This document shows, one piece after another, positions 19,254 to 28,543 of a stretch of DNA of 64,000 nucleotides. Source of the stretch: Arhodomonas sp051195215 (GTDB lineage: Bacteria; Pseudomonadota; Gammaproteobacteria; Nitrococcales; Nitrococcaceae). Within the stretch, counting starts at the first letter, position 1, and the number at the start of each line of letters is the position of its first letter. The notes under the pieces were generated by a model that was given only the letters and a program-made list of their open reading frames with translations, was not told the DNA's origin and searched no databases. The stretch spans positions 8,828 through 72,827 of the forward strand of contig NZ_JBNAZM010000023.1 in the NCBI RefSeq assembly GCF_051195215.1, in the 5' to 3' direction. Made by a program: the position numbers and the translations under genes.

Positions 19254-21239
19254 TCAGAACACGTAGCTGTAGGTGAGCTGCACGTTGCGCGGCATGCCGA
19301 GGTTGTCCACGCGATAGGGCTCGTCGCTGCCGTCGCGTTCGGCGCTGCCGATGGTCGAGGCATAGTCCTCGTCGGTGATGTTCTCCACGCGGACGCCGAG
19401 CCGGTGTCGGTGGGCACTGCCGAAGCGCAGATAGCCGCTCACATCGGCGAGCAGGTGATCGCCATAGCGTTCCCGGCCGATGTCGCTGACGTGGTCGTGG
19501 GTCGGGCCCACGTAGACCGTGGACAGCTGTGTGCCATAGGCGCCGCCCGGGGCGTCGTAGCCGACTCCTGCCTTGATGAGGTATTCCGGCACGTTGTCGA
19601 TCTGTTGATCGTCGCCGTCCTCTCGGGCGCGGGTGTATGTCGCGTTCAGGGAGGTGTGCCAGCCACCGGCGAACTGCAGGGCCAACAGGGCTTCGCCGCC
19701 GTACATGCGCACGCGGTCGTCGCTGTTGATATAGGTACTCACGCCGTCGCCGCTCGCGAACTGGATCAGGTCGTCGATCTCGCGGCCGAACGCGGCGAGC
19801 TCCCAGCTCACGCCGACGCTGCCCACGCGTGTCGCGCCGCCCCATCCCAGGTCGGCGTTGAGGCTTTCCTCGCCGTCCAGGTTTTCGTTGCCGCGGGGGT
19901 GATCCGGGTCGCGGGCGTAGAGTTGATAGGCACTCGGCAGGCGGAAGGACGTGCCCAGGGTGCCGCGGACATACTGGCCACCGCCCAGGGGGTGGCGGGC
20001 CGAGATGTTCCACACGGTGTTTTCGCCACCCAGGTCGGCCTTGTTCCAGCGTACGCCGAGGGCGAGTCGGGTGCGCGGCGAGAACGCGAGCCTCGGCCGG
20101 TACTGCGCGAACACCGCGCCCACCGCCTCGGTCCGGGTTTCGATCAGCAGGACGTCGTCCTCGCCGGAATACTCCTGCCAGTCGGCGCCGAAGACCACCT
20201 CGCCGCCGTCGTCGAGGAACCAGCGGCCCATGGCATTGAGGCCGTAGTCCTCGTAGCCCCAGGGCGTGGCGTCGTAGACCGTCTCCACCTCACCGGGGAT
20301 CGCGGTGTTGCGCAGCTCGCTGTATTCGGTGTCCCACCGATGGTAGTAGCCCTTGAGGAAGAAGCTGAACGACGGCGAGACGAACTGATCCCACTTGGCG
20401 ATGACGATGTCCTCGGTGCGGTCGTTCTCGGCGCTGTGGGTCTCGGTGGGGTCGGCGTCGTCGAGCACGGCGTCGTTGTGAATGGTCTCCAGGGTCAGCC
20501 GGCCGCCGTCGCCGATCTCGCGACGATATTTGCCGCCCAGGCTCGTCACGCGGTAGCCGCGATCGATGCCCCCGGGACGGGCGCTCGGTTCGATGTGTTC
20601 GTCGCGGTAGGGCTGGAAGCCGTCGGAGCGGTCGTGGGAGCCGAAGACGACGAGCCGGTTGCCGTCGATCTCGCCGCTGACGTACGCGCTGGCGTGGCGG
20701 TCACCCAGGTCGCCGGCGCCCACGCCGATGCGGCCGTCGGTCTCGGTGCGGAAACCGCGGGTGATGATGTTCACCACACCACCCAGCGCCTGGGTACCGT
20801 AGAACAGGCTCTGTCCGCCCTTGACCACCTCGATGCGTTCGATCATGTGGGCGGGAATGGAGTCCAGCGGCGAGGTGCTGCCGTAGAGGCGGTTATTGAT
20901 GCGCACGCCGTCCACCAGCCAGAGAATGTCCTCGGTCCGAGAACCGCGCAGCGAGGCCTCCACGTAGTCGAAGCGTCCGTTCTCCGGGGCGACGTAGAGC
21001 CCGGGAATGAGCATCTGCAGTGCCTGCGCCGTGTCGGTGGCGCCCGTCTTCTCGATGGCCTCGCCGCTGATCACCTCGACCCGGCTGCCGAACGTGCTGA
21101 GCTCACCCGAGAGGCTTTCCTCGATGGGCTCGGCGGTGATTTCCACGGTGTCCGTGCTCGGGTCGGGCGGGGTGGCGAGCACGGCGGGTGCCATTGACAA
21201 GGCAGTCGATGCGGCGACGAGTCGTCTCGATGCAATCAT
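19254..21239 (-). CDS. TonB-dependent receptor, BtuB/FepA-like, of the B12 operon
   Basis: 661-residue outer-membrane receptor with a signal peptide (to about residue 22), TonB box-like TVEITAEP and a plug with ILWLVDGVRINN and IERIEVVKGGQSLFYGTQALGGV. The barrel ends in ...LTYSYVF with a terminal Phe. It differs clearly from the btuB-type receptor at 26342-28129, so it probably has a different ligand. It lies 46 bases downstream of cobQ and 98 bases upstream of the binding-protein gene. That makes it the likely outer-membrane partner of the ABC importer. Confidence 0.85.
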   Translation of the reverse strand: MIASRRLVAASTALSMAPAVLATPPDPSTDTVEITAEPIEESLSGELSTFGSRVEVISGEAIEKTGATDTAQALQMLIPGLYVAPENGRFDYVEASLRGSRTEDILWLVDGVRINNRLYGSTSPLDSIPAHMIERIEVVKGGQSLFYGTQALGGVVNIITRGFRTETDGRIGVGAGDLGDRHASAYVSGEIDGNRLVVFGSHDRSDGFQPYRDEHIEPSARPGGIDRGYRVTSLGGKYRREIGDGGRLTLETIHNDAVLDDADPTETHSAENDRTEDIVIAKWDQFVSPSFSFFLKGYYHRWDTEYSELRNTAIPGEVETVYDATPWGYEDYGLNAMGRWFLDDGGEVVFGADWQEYSGEDDVLLIETRTEAVGAVFAQYRPRLAFSPRTRLALGVRWNKADLGGENTVWNISARHPLGGGQYVRGTLGTSFRLPSAYQLYARDPDHPRGNENLDGEESLNADLGWGGATRVGSVGVSWELAAFGREIDDLIQFASGDGVSTYINSDDRVRMYGGEALLALQFAGGWHTSLNATYTRAREDGDDQQIDNVPEYLIKAGVGYDAPGGAYGTQLSTVYVGPTHDHVSDIGRERYGDHLLADVSGYLRFGSAHRHRLGVRVENITDEDYASTIGSAERDGSDEPYRVDNLGMPRNVQLTYSYVF

Positions 21240-21285
21240 CCGTTGCGCTTACTCCTTGGCGAATTGTTCGTGACGATGGTCGGAC

Positions 21286-22734
21286 TCAGCCGGCGATCTC
21301 CGGCAGGCAGGCGTCGAGGTCGATATGCGCGTCGATGGTGTCGGCGAGGCGGTCGATACCCGCCTCGCGCTGAGCGGCGTAGTCGGTGGTCTCGGGGCTG
21401 GCGAGGCCCGCCCAGCGCAGCAGGGTCTCGCGCGCTTCGGGGTGCTCGAAGATCCCGTGGAGGTACGTGCCAGCGACCCGGCCGTCGGCGCTGCGCGCGC
21501 CATCGGGCGTCGCGTCCGCCAGCCGGGCGAACGCGCGCTGGCGGTCATCGCCATCGGTCTCGCCCATGTGGATCTCGTAGCCGTCCACCGCCGCGCCGTC
21601 GTTGAGGGTTCCCCGGACGCGCGTGAGGCGTTTCTCGGCGGCCAGGGTGGTGGCGACGTCGAGCCAACCGAGTCCGGTGCTCTCGCCCGGCGGCCCCTCG
21701 ACCCCATGAGGGTCGGCAATGCGCCGGCCGAGCATCTGGTAGCCGCCGCAGATGCCGAGTACCCGGCCGCCGTAGCGCAGGTGGCGGGTGAGATAGGCTG
21801 GCCAGCCGTGGGCTTCGAGCCAGGCGAGATCCGATCGCACCGATTTGCTGCCCGGCAGGATCGCCAGATCCGATGGCGGTGGTGTTTCGCCGGGGCCGAC
21901 GAGGTGCACGGCCACCTGGGGGTGCAGGCGCAGCGGGTCCAGGTCGGTGTGATTGCTGATCCGCGGCAGAGCAGGCACCACCACCTGCAGCTCCGCATCG
22001 CCCGCGCGCTCGCTGGGCAGGGCGTCCTCGGCCTCCAGGTGCAGGCCGTGGAGGTAGGGCAGCACACCGAGCACCGGTTTGCCGGTACGTTCGGTGAACC
22101 ACTCGAGCCCCGGGTCGAGCAACGAGCGGTCGCCGCGGAAGCGGTTGATGACCACGCCGGCGACGCGTTCGCGCTCGCTTGCCGAGAGCAGGTCCAGGGT
22201 GCCCACCAGCGTGGCGAACACGCCGCCGCGGTCGATGTCGGCCACCAGTACCACCGGGCAGTCCACTGCCTCCGCGAACCCCATGTTGGCGATGTCGTCG
22301 CGGCGCAGGTTCACCTCGGCGGGGCTGCCGGCGCCTTCGGCGACGATCACTTCGTGGCGGGCGCTGAGGCGGGTGTGGGAGTCGAGTACGGCGGTGCGCG
22401 CGGCGCGCTTGAAGGCGTGGTAGTCCAGCGCGCTCATGCTCCCGTGCACCTGGCCCTGGAGGATGACCTGGGCGCTACGGTCGGCGCTCGGTTTGAGCAG
22501 CACCGGGTTCATGTCGCTATGGGGCTCGAGGCCGCAGGCGGCGGCCTGGACCGCCTGCGAGCGCCCGATTTCGCCGCCGTCGACGGTGACGGCGCTGTTG
22601 AGCGCCATGTTCTGCGGCTTGAACGGTGCCACGGCCACGCCGCGTCGCGCGAGTGCCCGGCACAGACCCGTGGCCACGGCGCTCTTGCCCGCGTCCGAGG
22701 TGCAGCCCTGGATCATCAGCGTCGATGCGGTCAC
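21286..22734 (-). CDS. cobQ: cobyric acid synthase
   Basis: 482-residue glutamine-dependent amidotransferase that amidates adenosylcobyrinic acid a,c-diamide at four carboxylates. The N-terminal P-loop-like MIQGCTSDAGKSAVATGLCR and DETBI-type motifs precede a C-terminal type 1 glutamine amidotransferase domain. The nucleophile cysteine lies in RVLGICGGYQMLG and the histidine in GTYLHGIFEHP. The gene overlaps btuF by 4 bp. The start MTASTLMIQGC is standard for CobQ. Confidence 0.95.
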   Translation of the reverse strand: MTASTLMIQGCTSDAGKSAVATGLCRALARRGVAVAPFKPQNMALNSAVTVDGGEIGRSQAVQAAACGLEPHSDMNPVLLKPSADRSAQVILQGQVHGSMSALDYHAFKRAARTAVLDSHTRLSARHEVIVAEGAGSPAEVNLRRDDIANMGFAEAVDCPVVLVADIDRGGVFATLVGTLDLLSASERERVAGVVINRFRGDRSLLDPGLEWFTERTGKPVLGVLPYLHGLHLEAEDALPSERAGDAELQVVVPALPRISNHTDLDPLRLHPQVAVHLVGPGETPPPSDLAILPGSKSVRSDLAWLEAHGWPAYLTRHLRYGGRVLGICGGYQMLGRRIADPHGVEGPPGESTGLGWLDVATTLAAEKRLTRVRGTLNDGAAVDGYEIHMGETDGDDRQRAFARLADATPDGARSADGRVAGTYLHGIFEHPEARETLLRWAGLASPETTDYAAQREAGIDRLADTIDAHIDLDACLPEIAG

Positions 22735-23690
22735 GGGCGATGCCTCCGGGTCGTGGCCAGGGCTTCGCAGACCGCTTCGGCGCCGGCCAGCACGCGTGGC
22801 CCGGCGCGATGGATCACGTCCGGGTCCAGGTGGAAGAGGTTGTCACGTCGCACGGCGGTGATCGATGGCCACTCCCGCCAGTCGTCCAGCCACTCCGGGC
22901 GCTCGGCATCGCGTCCGGCGGCGAGTATCGCCTCCGGGTCAGCGGCAATCACCGCTTCCGTGCTCACGTGAGGGACCAGCGTCGGCAGCTCGGCGAACAC
23001 GTTGCGCCCGCCGCAGAGCTCGATCACGCGGCTGATGAGGTGCTCGCCATTGATGGTCATCGTCGGCCCGTGCCAGATCTGGAAAAAGACCGGTACCGGG
23101 GCCTGATCGCGGTAGCGCTCGGCGAGTCGCTGCCGGTGCTCGCGAAAGCGCTCGGCGGCAGTTTGCGCCGTGTCCGCCGTGCCCGCGAGCCGGCCCAGGC
23201 GCGTGATGGTGCGCGGTATGGCCGCCAGCGCCCGGGGCTCGCTCACGTAGACGGTGAGTCCGAGCTCGCGCAGTCGCTCTATGGTGGCGCTGTCATTGCC
23301 GCTCGCCCAGGCGACCACCAAGTCCGGGTCGAGCCCGAGAATGCGCTCGAAGTCGACGGCGTCGTAGCTGCCCACGCGCGGAATCTCTTTCGCCGCCGGC
23401 GGGTAGTCGCTGTAGCTCACCGCGCCGACCACGCGCTCGCCGGCACCGGCGGCGAAGAGTATCTCCGTGGTGTGAGGCGCGAGGCTCACGATCCGGGTGG
23501 CGGGAGCCTCGAGCCGTACGGTGCGGCTGCTGTCGTCCTCGACGGTGACGGTGGCGTGGGCGAGCGATGTCGCGAGCAGCGCCAGCACCACCCAGGTCAG
23601 CGTGCACATCACGCCGATCCACGGCTGTGAGCGCAGATCTGCCAGGCGTTCCGGCCTTGCGCCGGATTCGGGGGCCGGGCGGACGGTCAT
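22731..23690 (-). CDS. btuF: cobalamin-type ABC transporter periplasmic binding protein
   Basis: About 319 residues, class III (helical-backbone) binding protein. Family stretches include RIVSLAPHTTEILFAAGAGERVVG, YPPAAKEIPRVGSYDAVDFERI and LDPDLVVAW. It should deliver corrinoids to the BtuCD proteins encoded at 28544-30291. The start overlaps the upstream stop codon by 4 bp. An internal ATG at 23609 would place the hydrophobic signal (LTWVVLALLATSLAHA) right at the N-terminus, so the true start may be there. Confidence 0.85.
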   Translation of the reverse strand: MTVRPAPESGARPERLADLRSQPWIGVMCTLTWVVLALLATSLAHATVTVEDDSSRTVRLEAPATRIVSLAPHTTEILFAAGAGERVVGAVSYSDYPPAAKEIPRVGSYDAVDFERILGLDPDLVVAWASGNDSATIERLRELGLTVYVSEPRALAAIPRTITRLGRLAGTADTAQTAAERFREHRQRLAERYRDQAPVPVFFQIWHGPTMTINGEHLISRVIELCGGRNVFAELPTLVPHVSTEAVIAADPEAILAAGRDAERPEWLDDWREWPSITAVRRDNLFHLDPDVIHRAGPRVLAGAEAVCEALATTRRHRP

Positions 23691-24670
23691 CGTGTGATCT
23701 CCTGCAGTGCGGCATCGAGGTGTTGCCATTCGGCACACGGGCCAGGCAGCCCGAAGCGCAGCGCCGGTGGGGCATCGAAGGTGCGCACCAGCACGGCGCG
23801 CGCGGCGAGGGCGCGGGCCATCCGCGCCGGGTGGCGGTGGCGGACGTAGCGGAAGAGCGCCGTGCCACCCGTCACGGTCAGGCCATGGCGGTGGAGGAGC
23901 GCATCGAGCCGACGGGCGGCTGCCTGCAGTCGTTGCCGCTGGCGGCGTTGCCATTGGCGGTCGGCCAGGGCCCGCCGGCCCAGCCAGCGCGCAGGGTGGT
24001 TCACCGCCCACGGCCCGAATCGCTGCGCGAGTCGCTCACGCAACCAGGCCGGAGCGCCCACGAAGCCCAGGCGGACTCCGGCCAACCCGAAGAACTTGCC
24101 CACTGAGCGCAACACCACCAGCCCGGGAAGGCCCGCGAGCGCGGCGATGCTGGCGTCCGGGGCGGCGTCGGCGAAGGCCTCGTCGACAATCAGCCAGCCG
24201 TCGCGGCGGGCAAGGCGGGCGTGCAGGTCGAGCAGTACGGCGGGGTCCAGGCGACGGCCGCTGGGGTTATCCGGATTCACCACGACGACTGCGTCCGCGT
24301 GGTCGGCGGCACCGTGAAGGCCGGCATCGTCGTCTTCGGTGACCACCGCGCCGGCCGCCTGCCAGGTAGCCGCGTGCTCCGCGTAGCTGCCAGCAGGGCA
24401 GGTGACGTGCCGCAGTGGTAGCGCCCGGGGCAGGTGCTGGAGAACCCCCTGGGTGCCCGGTGCTGCGAGCCAGGCCCCTCCGCCGAACGCGGCGCGGGCG
24501 GCGCTTTCCAGGCCGTCGTCGTGCTCCGGCAAGCGCTGCCAGACGTGGTCGGGGATCGCCGGCACCGGCCAGGACCACGGGGCGATACCCGTGGAGAGGT
24601 CGAGCCACCGTTCCGGTGGGATGCCGTGTGTCCGGGCAGCGGCCCGGAGTCGTCCGCCGTGTTCAGGCAA
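23687..24670 (-). CDS. cobC: threonine-phosphate decarboxylase (aminopropanol arm of B12)
   Basis: 327-residue PLP enzyme of aminotransferase fold class I. It decarboxylates L-threonine phosphate to (R)-1-amino-2-propanol phosphate, the linker of the lower ligand (CobD in Salmonella nomenclature, CobC in Pseudomonas). It shows LDLSTGIAPWSWPVPAIP at the N-terminus, NPDNPSGR, VDEAFADA and the PLP lysine in LRSVGKFFGLAGVRLG. It overlaps cbiB by 8 bp and btuF by 4 bp. Confidence 0.88.
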   Translation of the reverse strand: MPEHGGRLRAAARTHGIPPERWLDLSTGIAPWSWPVPAIPDHVWQRLPEHDDGLESAARAAFGGGAWLAAPGTQGVLQHLPRALPLRHVTCPAGSYAEHAATWQAAGAVVTEDDDAGLHGAADHADAVVVVNPDNPSGRRLDPAVLLDLHARLARRDGWLIVDEAFADAAPDASIAALAGLPGLVVLRSVGKFFGLAGVRLGFVGAPAWLRERLAQRFGPWAVNHPARWLGRRALADRQWQRRQRQRLQAAARRLDALLHRHGLTVTGGTALFRYVRHRHPARMARALAARAVLVRTFDAPPALRFGLPGPCAEWQHLDAALQEITR

Positions 24671-25562
24671 GGGCGTATCCTCCGGCGATGACTGTCAGCC
24701 AGACGGCGATGCCGCGCTCTACCAGGGCGGTGGCCCGTGCGATATCCGTTCCCTCGGTCGGGCGCCCGTCACCGAGGGCGGGCCGGTGACGCCACTCGCC
24801 GTGATAGCGTGCGCCACCGCCCAGGCGCAGCCCGAGTGCCCCGGCGCCGGCGGCCATCACTAGACCGGCGTTGGGGCTCGACCAGCGGTCGCCGTCGCGT
24901 CGCCATGCGCGCCAGGCATCGCGGCCCTTCCCCAGGAGTGCGTAGGTGGCGGCCGTCAGGCGCGCCGGTATGTAATTGAGCGCGTCGTCGAGGCGCGCGG
25001 CGACCAGACCGAACGCCTCGAAGCGCGGCGTCCGGTAGCCCCACAGCGCGTCCAGTGTGTTGGCCAGGCGGTAGGCGACGACGCCGCCGGCGCCGGCGAT
25101 CAGGAACCAGAAAAGGGCGGCGAAGACCGCGTCGCTGCCGTTCTCGAGTACCGACTCCACGGTTGCCGCCGCGCATTCCTCCGAGCTCATGGCGGCGGTG
25201 TCGCGGCTCACCAGGCAGCCTGTGGCGGTGCGGGCAGCCTCGAGATTGCCGCTATCGAGCGCCACTTGCACCCGGGTGGCGTGCTCGCCGAGGCTGCGCC
25301 CGCCGAGTGCCAGCCACAGCGTGGCAACCGATACTGCGAGCCCTGCCCCCGGGACGCTCGCCAGCGCTGCTGCTGCCAGCGCCGGCGGCGCGATCAGGGC
25401 CGCCGCGGCCATCCCGCCCCGGAGGCGGCGTCGCGGACCGCTGTTAGCGCGTCGCTCCGCGGCGGCGGCCAGGCGGGCGAATGCACCGAGGGGGTGCCGG
25501 GCCGGTTCGGGCAAGAGGCGGTCCAGGGCCACGGCGAGTGCGGCGACCGCCAGCACGGTCAT
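24663..25562 (-). CDS. cbiB: adenosylcobinamide-phosphate synthase
   Basis: 299-residue integral membrane protein that attaches aminopropanol phosphate to cobyric acid. Family features include the N-terminal LDRLLPEPARHPLGAFARL and the internal LVSRDTAAMSSEECAAATVESVLEN and YRLANTLDALWGY motifs. Several hydrophobic segments are spread through the protein. It shares one base with the end of cobO and overlaps cobC by 8 bp, within a tightly packed late-B12 gene block. Confidence 0.92.
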   Translation of the reverse strand: MTVLAVAALAVALDRLLPEPARHPLGAFARLAAAAERRANSGPRRRLRGGMAAAALIAPPALAAAALASVPGAGLAVSVATLWLALGGRSLGEHATRVQVALDSGNLEAARTATGCLVSRDTAAMSSEECAAATVESVLENGSDAVFAALFWFLIAGAGGVVAYRLANTLDALWGYRTPRFEAFGLVAARLDDALNYIPARLTAATYALLGKGRDAWRAWRRDGDRWSSPNAGLVMAAGAGALGLRLGGGARYHGEWRHRPALGDGRPTEGTDIARATALVERGIAVWLTVIAGGYALA

Positions 25563-26167
25563 CAGAGCTCGACGCCCTTCTGGGCCTTCACGCCGGCCTT
25601 GAACGCGTGCTTCATGGCTTTCATCCAGGTCACCGTATCCGCCGCCTCGATCAGCGGTTCCGGTGCGTAGCGACCGGTGATCACCACGTTCTGGTGCGTG
25701 GGCCGGGCGGCCAGTGCTTCCAGCACCGCCTCCAGGGACACGTATTCCTTGGACAGCGCGACGTTGAGCTCGTCGAGCAGTACCAGCCCGTAGGCGGGGT
25801 CGGCGAGCATTGCAGCCGCGCGCTCCCAGGCGGTGTTGGCTGCCGCAACGTCACGGTCCCGGTCCTGGGTTTCCCAGGTGAACCCCTCGCCCATGACGTG
25901 ATAGTCCACTTCGGGGGTGCGACGGAAGAATGCTTCCTCACCGGTGCTGTAGGCCCCCTTGATGAACTGGACGACGCCCACTCGCATGTCGTGGCCCAGT
26001 GCCCGGGCGACCATGCCGAACCCGGACGAGCTCTTGCCCTTGCCGTTGCCGGTGTTGATCACCACCACGCCGCGGTCCTCGGTGGCCCGCGCGATGCGGC
26101 TGTCCACCAGGCGCTTGGTACGGGCCTGGGCACGCTGCCAGGCCTCCCGATCATGTTCCTCGCTCAT
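25562..26167 (-). CDS. cobO: cob(I)yrinic acid a,c-diamide adenosyltransferase
   Basis: 201-residue CobO/BtuR/CobA-type adenosyltransferase that transfers adenosyl from ATP to cob(I)alamin or precursors. The atypical P-loop NTGNGKGKSSSGFGM is near residues 38-52, followed by VQFIKG, EGFTWETQ, LLDELNVAL and VVITGRYAPEPLIEAAD. It supplies the coenzyme form that the HcmAB mutase needs. The start MSEEHDREAW is the normal length. A 174-base gap without a visible gene separates it from btuB upstream. Confidence 0.94.
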   Translation of the reverse strand: MSEEHDREAWQRAQARTKRLVDSRIARATEDRGVVVINTGNGKGKSSSGFGMVARALGHDMRVGVVQFIKGAYSTGEEAFFRRTPEVDYHVMGEGFTWETQDRDRDVAAANTAWERAAAMLADPAYGLVLLDELNVALSKEYVSLEAVLEALAARPTHQNVVITGRYAPEPLIEAADTVTWMKAMKHAFKAGVKAQKGVEL

Positions 26168-26341
26168 TTCGGTCTCCGTGGATGAATGGGATGGCTCACA
26201 AAGACGGCGAGCGGTCACAGGGGCCGACGATAATCGACCAGGCCACCCCCGGAGAGGTTGACCGTCCACCAGGGCGTTCGAGCGTTCCTTGCGGGGTGCC
26301 CTCGTGTCCCTCGCGTCTTCGTGTCGACTTCATCTTGCTCG

Positions 26342-28129
26342 CTATTCCCCCCGCCACTCGATGGAGACGAGCACCGTGCGGCCGGGCATCTCGAAGGTAT
26401 CCGCGGTCTGGTAGTCCTCGTCCAGGAGGTTCGCCACCTTGCCCCGCAGCGTCCAGGCGTCGCTGAGCGCGTAGGAGGCAGTGACGTCGACGACGGTGAA
26501 GCTGTCGAGCTCGGTGGTGTTCGCGAGCTCGTCGAAGCGCTCACCGCCGTAGTGGATCTCCGTACCGACACGGGCGCGACCGAACGCGCGGTCGATCCCG
26601 AGGGTCGCGGTGAGATCCGGGCGCCGCGGCAGGTCGTTGCCGGTGTCGCCGTCCTCGGCATCCAGCCAGGTCGCTGCCAGACGGGTGCCGAAGCCGGCGA
26701 TATTGCCGCTGACCTCGCCTTCGATGCCGCGGATGCGGGCTTCGTTGACGTTCACGCTGCTGGCGGCGTTCGCGTCGAAAGTGATGAGATCGTCCGCATC
26801 CGTGTGGAATGCGGCCACCCGCCATCGCCAGGCACCACTGCTTTCCAGGCCGACCTCTGTGGTGCGCGAGTGTTCGGGCTCCAGGTCCGGGTTGCCCTTG
26901 AAGAATCCGGTGTCCGGATAGTAGAGATCGTTGAACGTCGGTGCCTTGAAGGCCGTGCCATAGGAGGCATAGGTGCGGAGTGCCGGTGAGATGCGGTAGC
27001 CGACGGCGATATTGCCGGTGGTCTCGCCACCGAAGGCTTCGTTGTCGTCGTGGCGCAGCGCCCCCTGGACGTCGAACGCACCGGCGTACCACTGATGCTG
27101 GACGAATACGGCGAGATTATCGCGGTGGGTCTCGACGTAATCGATGGTGCCGCTGACCCGGTCCTCGTGGTAGTCGACGCCGACGGTGGTGATGTGATCG
27201 TCGCCGATGAAGAAATCGTTCTGCCAGGTTGCGGTGTCACGGCGGGTGACGAAGCGGTCGCCATCGAAATCGCGGCTGTCCACGTCGTCCAGGGTCGACC
27301 CAACCGACAGGCTTGAACGCCAGCTCTGCGTGGGTTGCCAGTCCGCTTCGCCGCTGACGACCTGCTGGGTTTCGTCAGCGGCGGTCGAGGTGGAATCGAA
27401 CTCGTTCTCGCCGTCGACACGCAGGGCCCGACCGCGCAGGGTCAGTGTGTCGGTCACCTGGTAGTGGCCGCTGACACTGGCCGAGCGGTTGTCGTAGCCG
27501 TCCCGGTCCGGGTCGTGGGCGAAGCTGCGTTCGTCGGTGGCATCGAAGCCATCCGTGGATTGCCCCGAGGCGCTAACGGCGAAGCCGCCGCGCTCGCCAT
27601 CACGGGCGAGGCCGGCTCCGAGCTCCCAGGTGTCGCGGTTGCCCACGGCGAGGCGCGCGTGGGAGCGATCGCGCCGCGTGAAGATCTGGATGACGCCGCC
27701 GATGGCGTCGGCCCCGTAGAGACTGGCCCGTGGGCCGCGGACCACCTCGATACGCTGGATCTCACTGACGGACAACTGTTCGAGCGGCGCGCTGCCGAGC
27801 GTCGCCGAGCCGATGCGCACGCCGTCGACGAGCACCAGCGTGTGATCGCTCTCGGTGCCGCGAAGGTACAGGCTGGCGGCTTTGCCGCGGCCACCGTTGC
27901 GCGCGATCGAGACGCCGGGCAGGCCGCGTAGCAGCTCTGGCACGTCCGCGGGTTGGCGTCGGTCGATGTCATCGCGGGTGATTACGCTCACGGCGGCGAG
28001 CGCGTCGTCCGCCGTGAGCGGCGTGCGGGTGGCGGTGACGACCAGCGGTGCAGTGCGTTCCGCGGCGCCGACGGCCGTCGCGCTCGCGGCAGCGACCGCC
28101 GCGACGATGAGACTGTGACGTTTGTGCAT
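26342..28129 (-). CDS. btuB: vitamin B12 TonB-dependent receptor
   Basis: 595-residue BtuB-type receptor. After the signal peptide (ending VGAAERT), a TonB box-like PLVVTATRTP leads into a plug with DVPELLRGLPGVSIARNGGRGK, LYLRGTESDHTLVLVDGVRIG and IQRIEVVRGPRASLYGADAIGG. The barrel ends ...VLVSIEWRGE, without the usual terminal aromatic at the very last position. AGGGGG lies 5 bases before this ATG, which decided the start. It is the first gene after the cobalamin riboswitch. Confidence 0.93.
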   Translation of the reverse strand: MHKRHSLIVAAVAAASATAVGAAERTAPLVVTATRTPLTADDALAAVSVITRDDIDRRQPADVPELLRGLPGVSIARNGGRGKAASLYLRGTESDHTLVLVDGVRIGSATLGSAPLEQLSVSEIQRIEVVRGPRASLYGADAIGGVIQIFTRRDRSHARLAVGNRDTWELGAGLARDGERGGFAVSASGQSTDGFDATDERSFAHDPDRDGYDNRSASVSGHYQVTDTLTLRGRALRVDGENEFDSTSTAADETQQVVSGEADWQPTQSWRSSLSVGSTLDDVDSRDFDGDRFVTRRDTATWQNDFFIGDDHITTVGVDYHEDRVSGTIDYVETHRDNLAVFVQHQWYAGAFDVQGALRHDDNEAFGGETTGNIAVGYRISPALRTYASYGTAFKAPTFNDLYYPDTGFFKGNPDLEPEHSRTTEVGLESSGAWRWRVAAFHTDADDLITFDANAASSVNVNEARIRGIEGEVSGNIAGFGTRLAATWLDAEDGDTGNDLPRRPDLTATLGIDRAFGRARVGTEIHYGGERFDELANTTELDSFTVVDVTASYALSDAWTLRGKVANLLDEDYQTADTFEMPGRTVLVSIEWRGE

Positions 28130-28239
28130 GGAGCCCCCTGCTGCAGTCACCCGGGGTGACGTTGGGCATGCGGGGGCGGCGGGAGATCGGACGAAGCCAT
28201 TTCCCGGACACCGCCCACCGCAGCGTCGAAGGTTGCGCT

Positions 28240-28425
28240 CCAGGGCGGTCTCCGGGCTCGTGAGCGGGCGTCGGCCGCGGACCCGCCTTCCCGCGTCAGC
28301 GGACGCAGTGGCCTGTCGGGTCCGTGGGGAGCGTCGAGGCTCCCCGGCTCACCTACCGTTGCGGGGGCAGCGCCGGCTTTGCCGCCGATAGCAGCGCACC
28401 GGCTTCCCGTTCGGGGAGTCGTTCG
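28240..28425 (-). ncRNA. cobalamin (B12) riboswitch
   Basis: On the minus strand the aptamer shows GGGAAGCCGGTGCG, the B12-box core GCTGCCCCCGCAACGG, GCCACTG, GGGAAGG and finally AGCCCGGAGACCGCC, in the canonical order and spacing. It lies in the leader of btuB, with about 110 bases of expression platform before the start codon. Adenosylcobalamin binding should repress the downstream receptor and B12 genes. Edges are approximate. Confidence 0.93.
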
Positions 28426-28478
28426 TCGATTCCCCGACCCGTGACGATGCACGGGAACCTGGAGCGAAAGTGGCAGGG

Positions 28479-28507
28479 AACATACTCGCCGGATGCGAGG
28501 GGGTCAA
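28479..28507 (-). promoter_or_regulatory. sigma70-type promoter of the riboswitch operon
   Basis: Minus-strand -35 TTGACC (28502-28507) and -10 TATGTT (28479-28484) are separated by exactly 17 bases. They lie about 40-50 bases ahead of the first conserved riboswitch element, so transcription starting near 28472 would include the whole aptamer. Confidence 0.7.
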
Positions 28508-28543
28508 CGTCTGCACCCGCAGCTCGGGTGGCGAGGCAATGGT

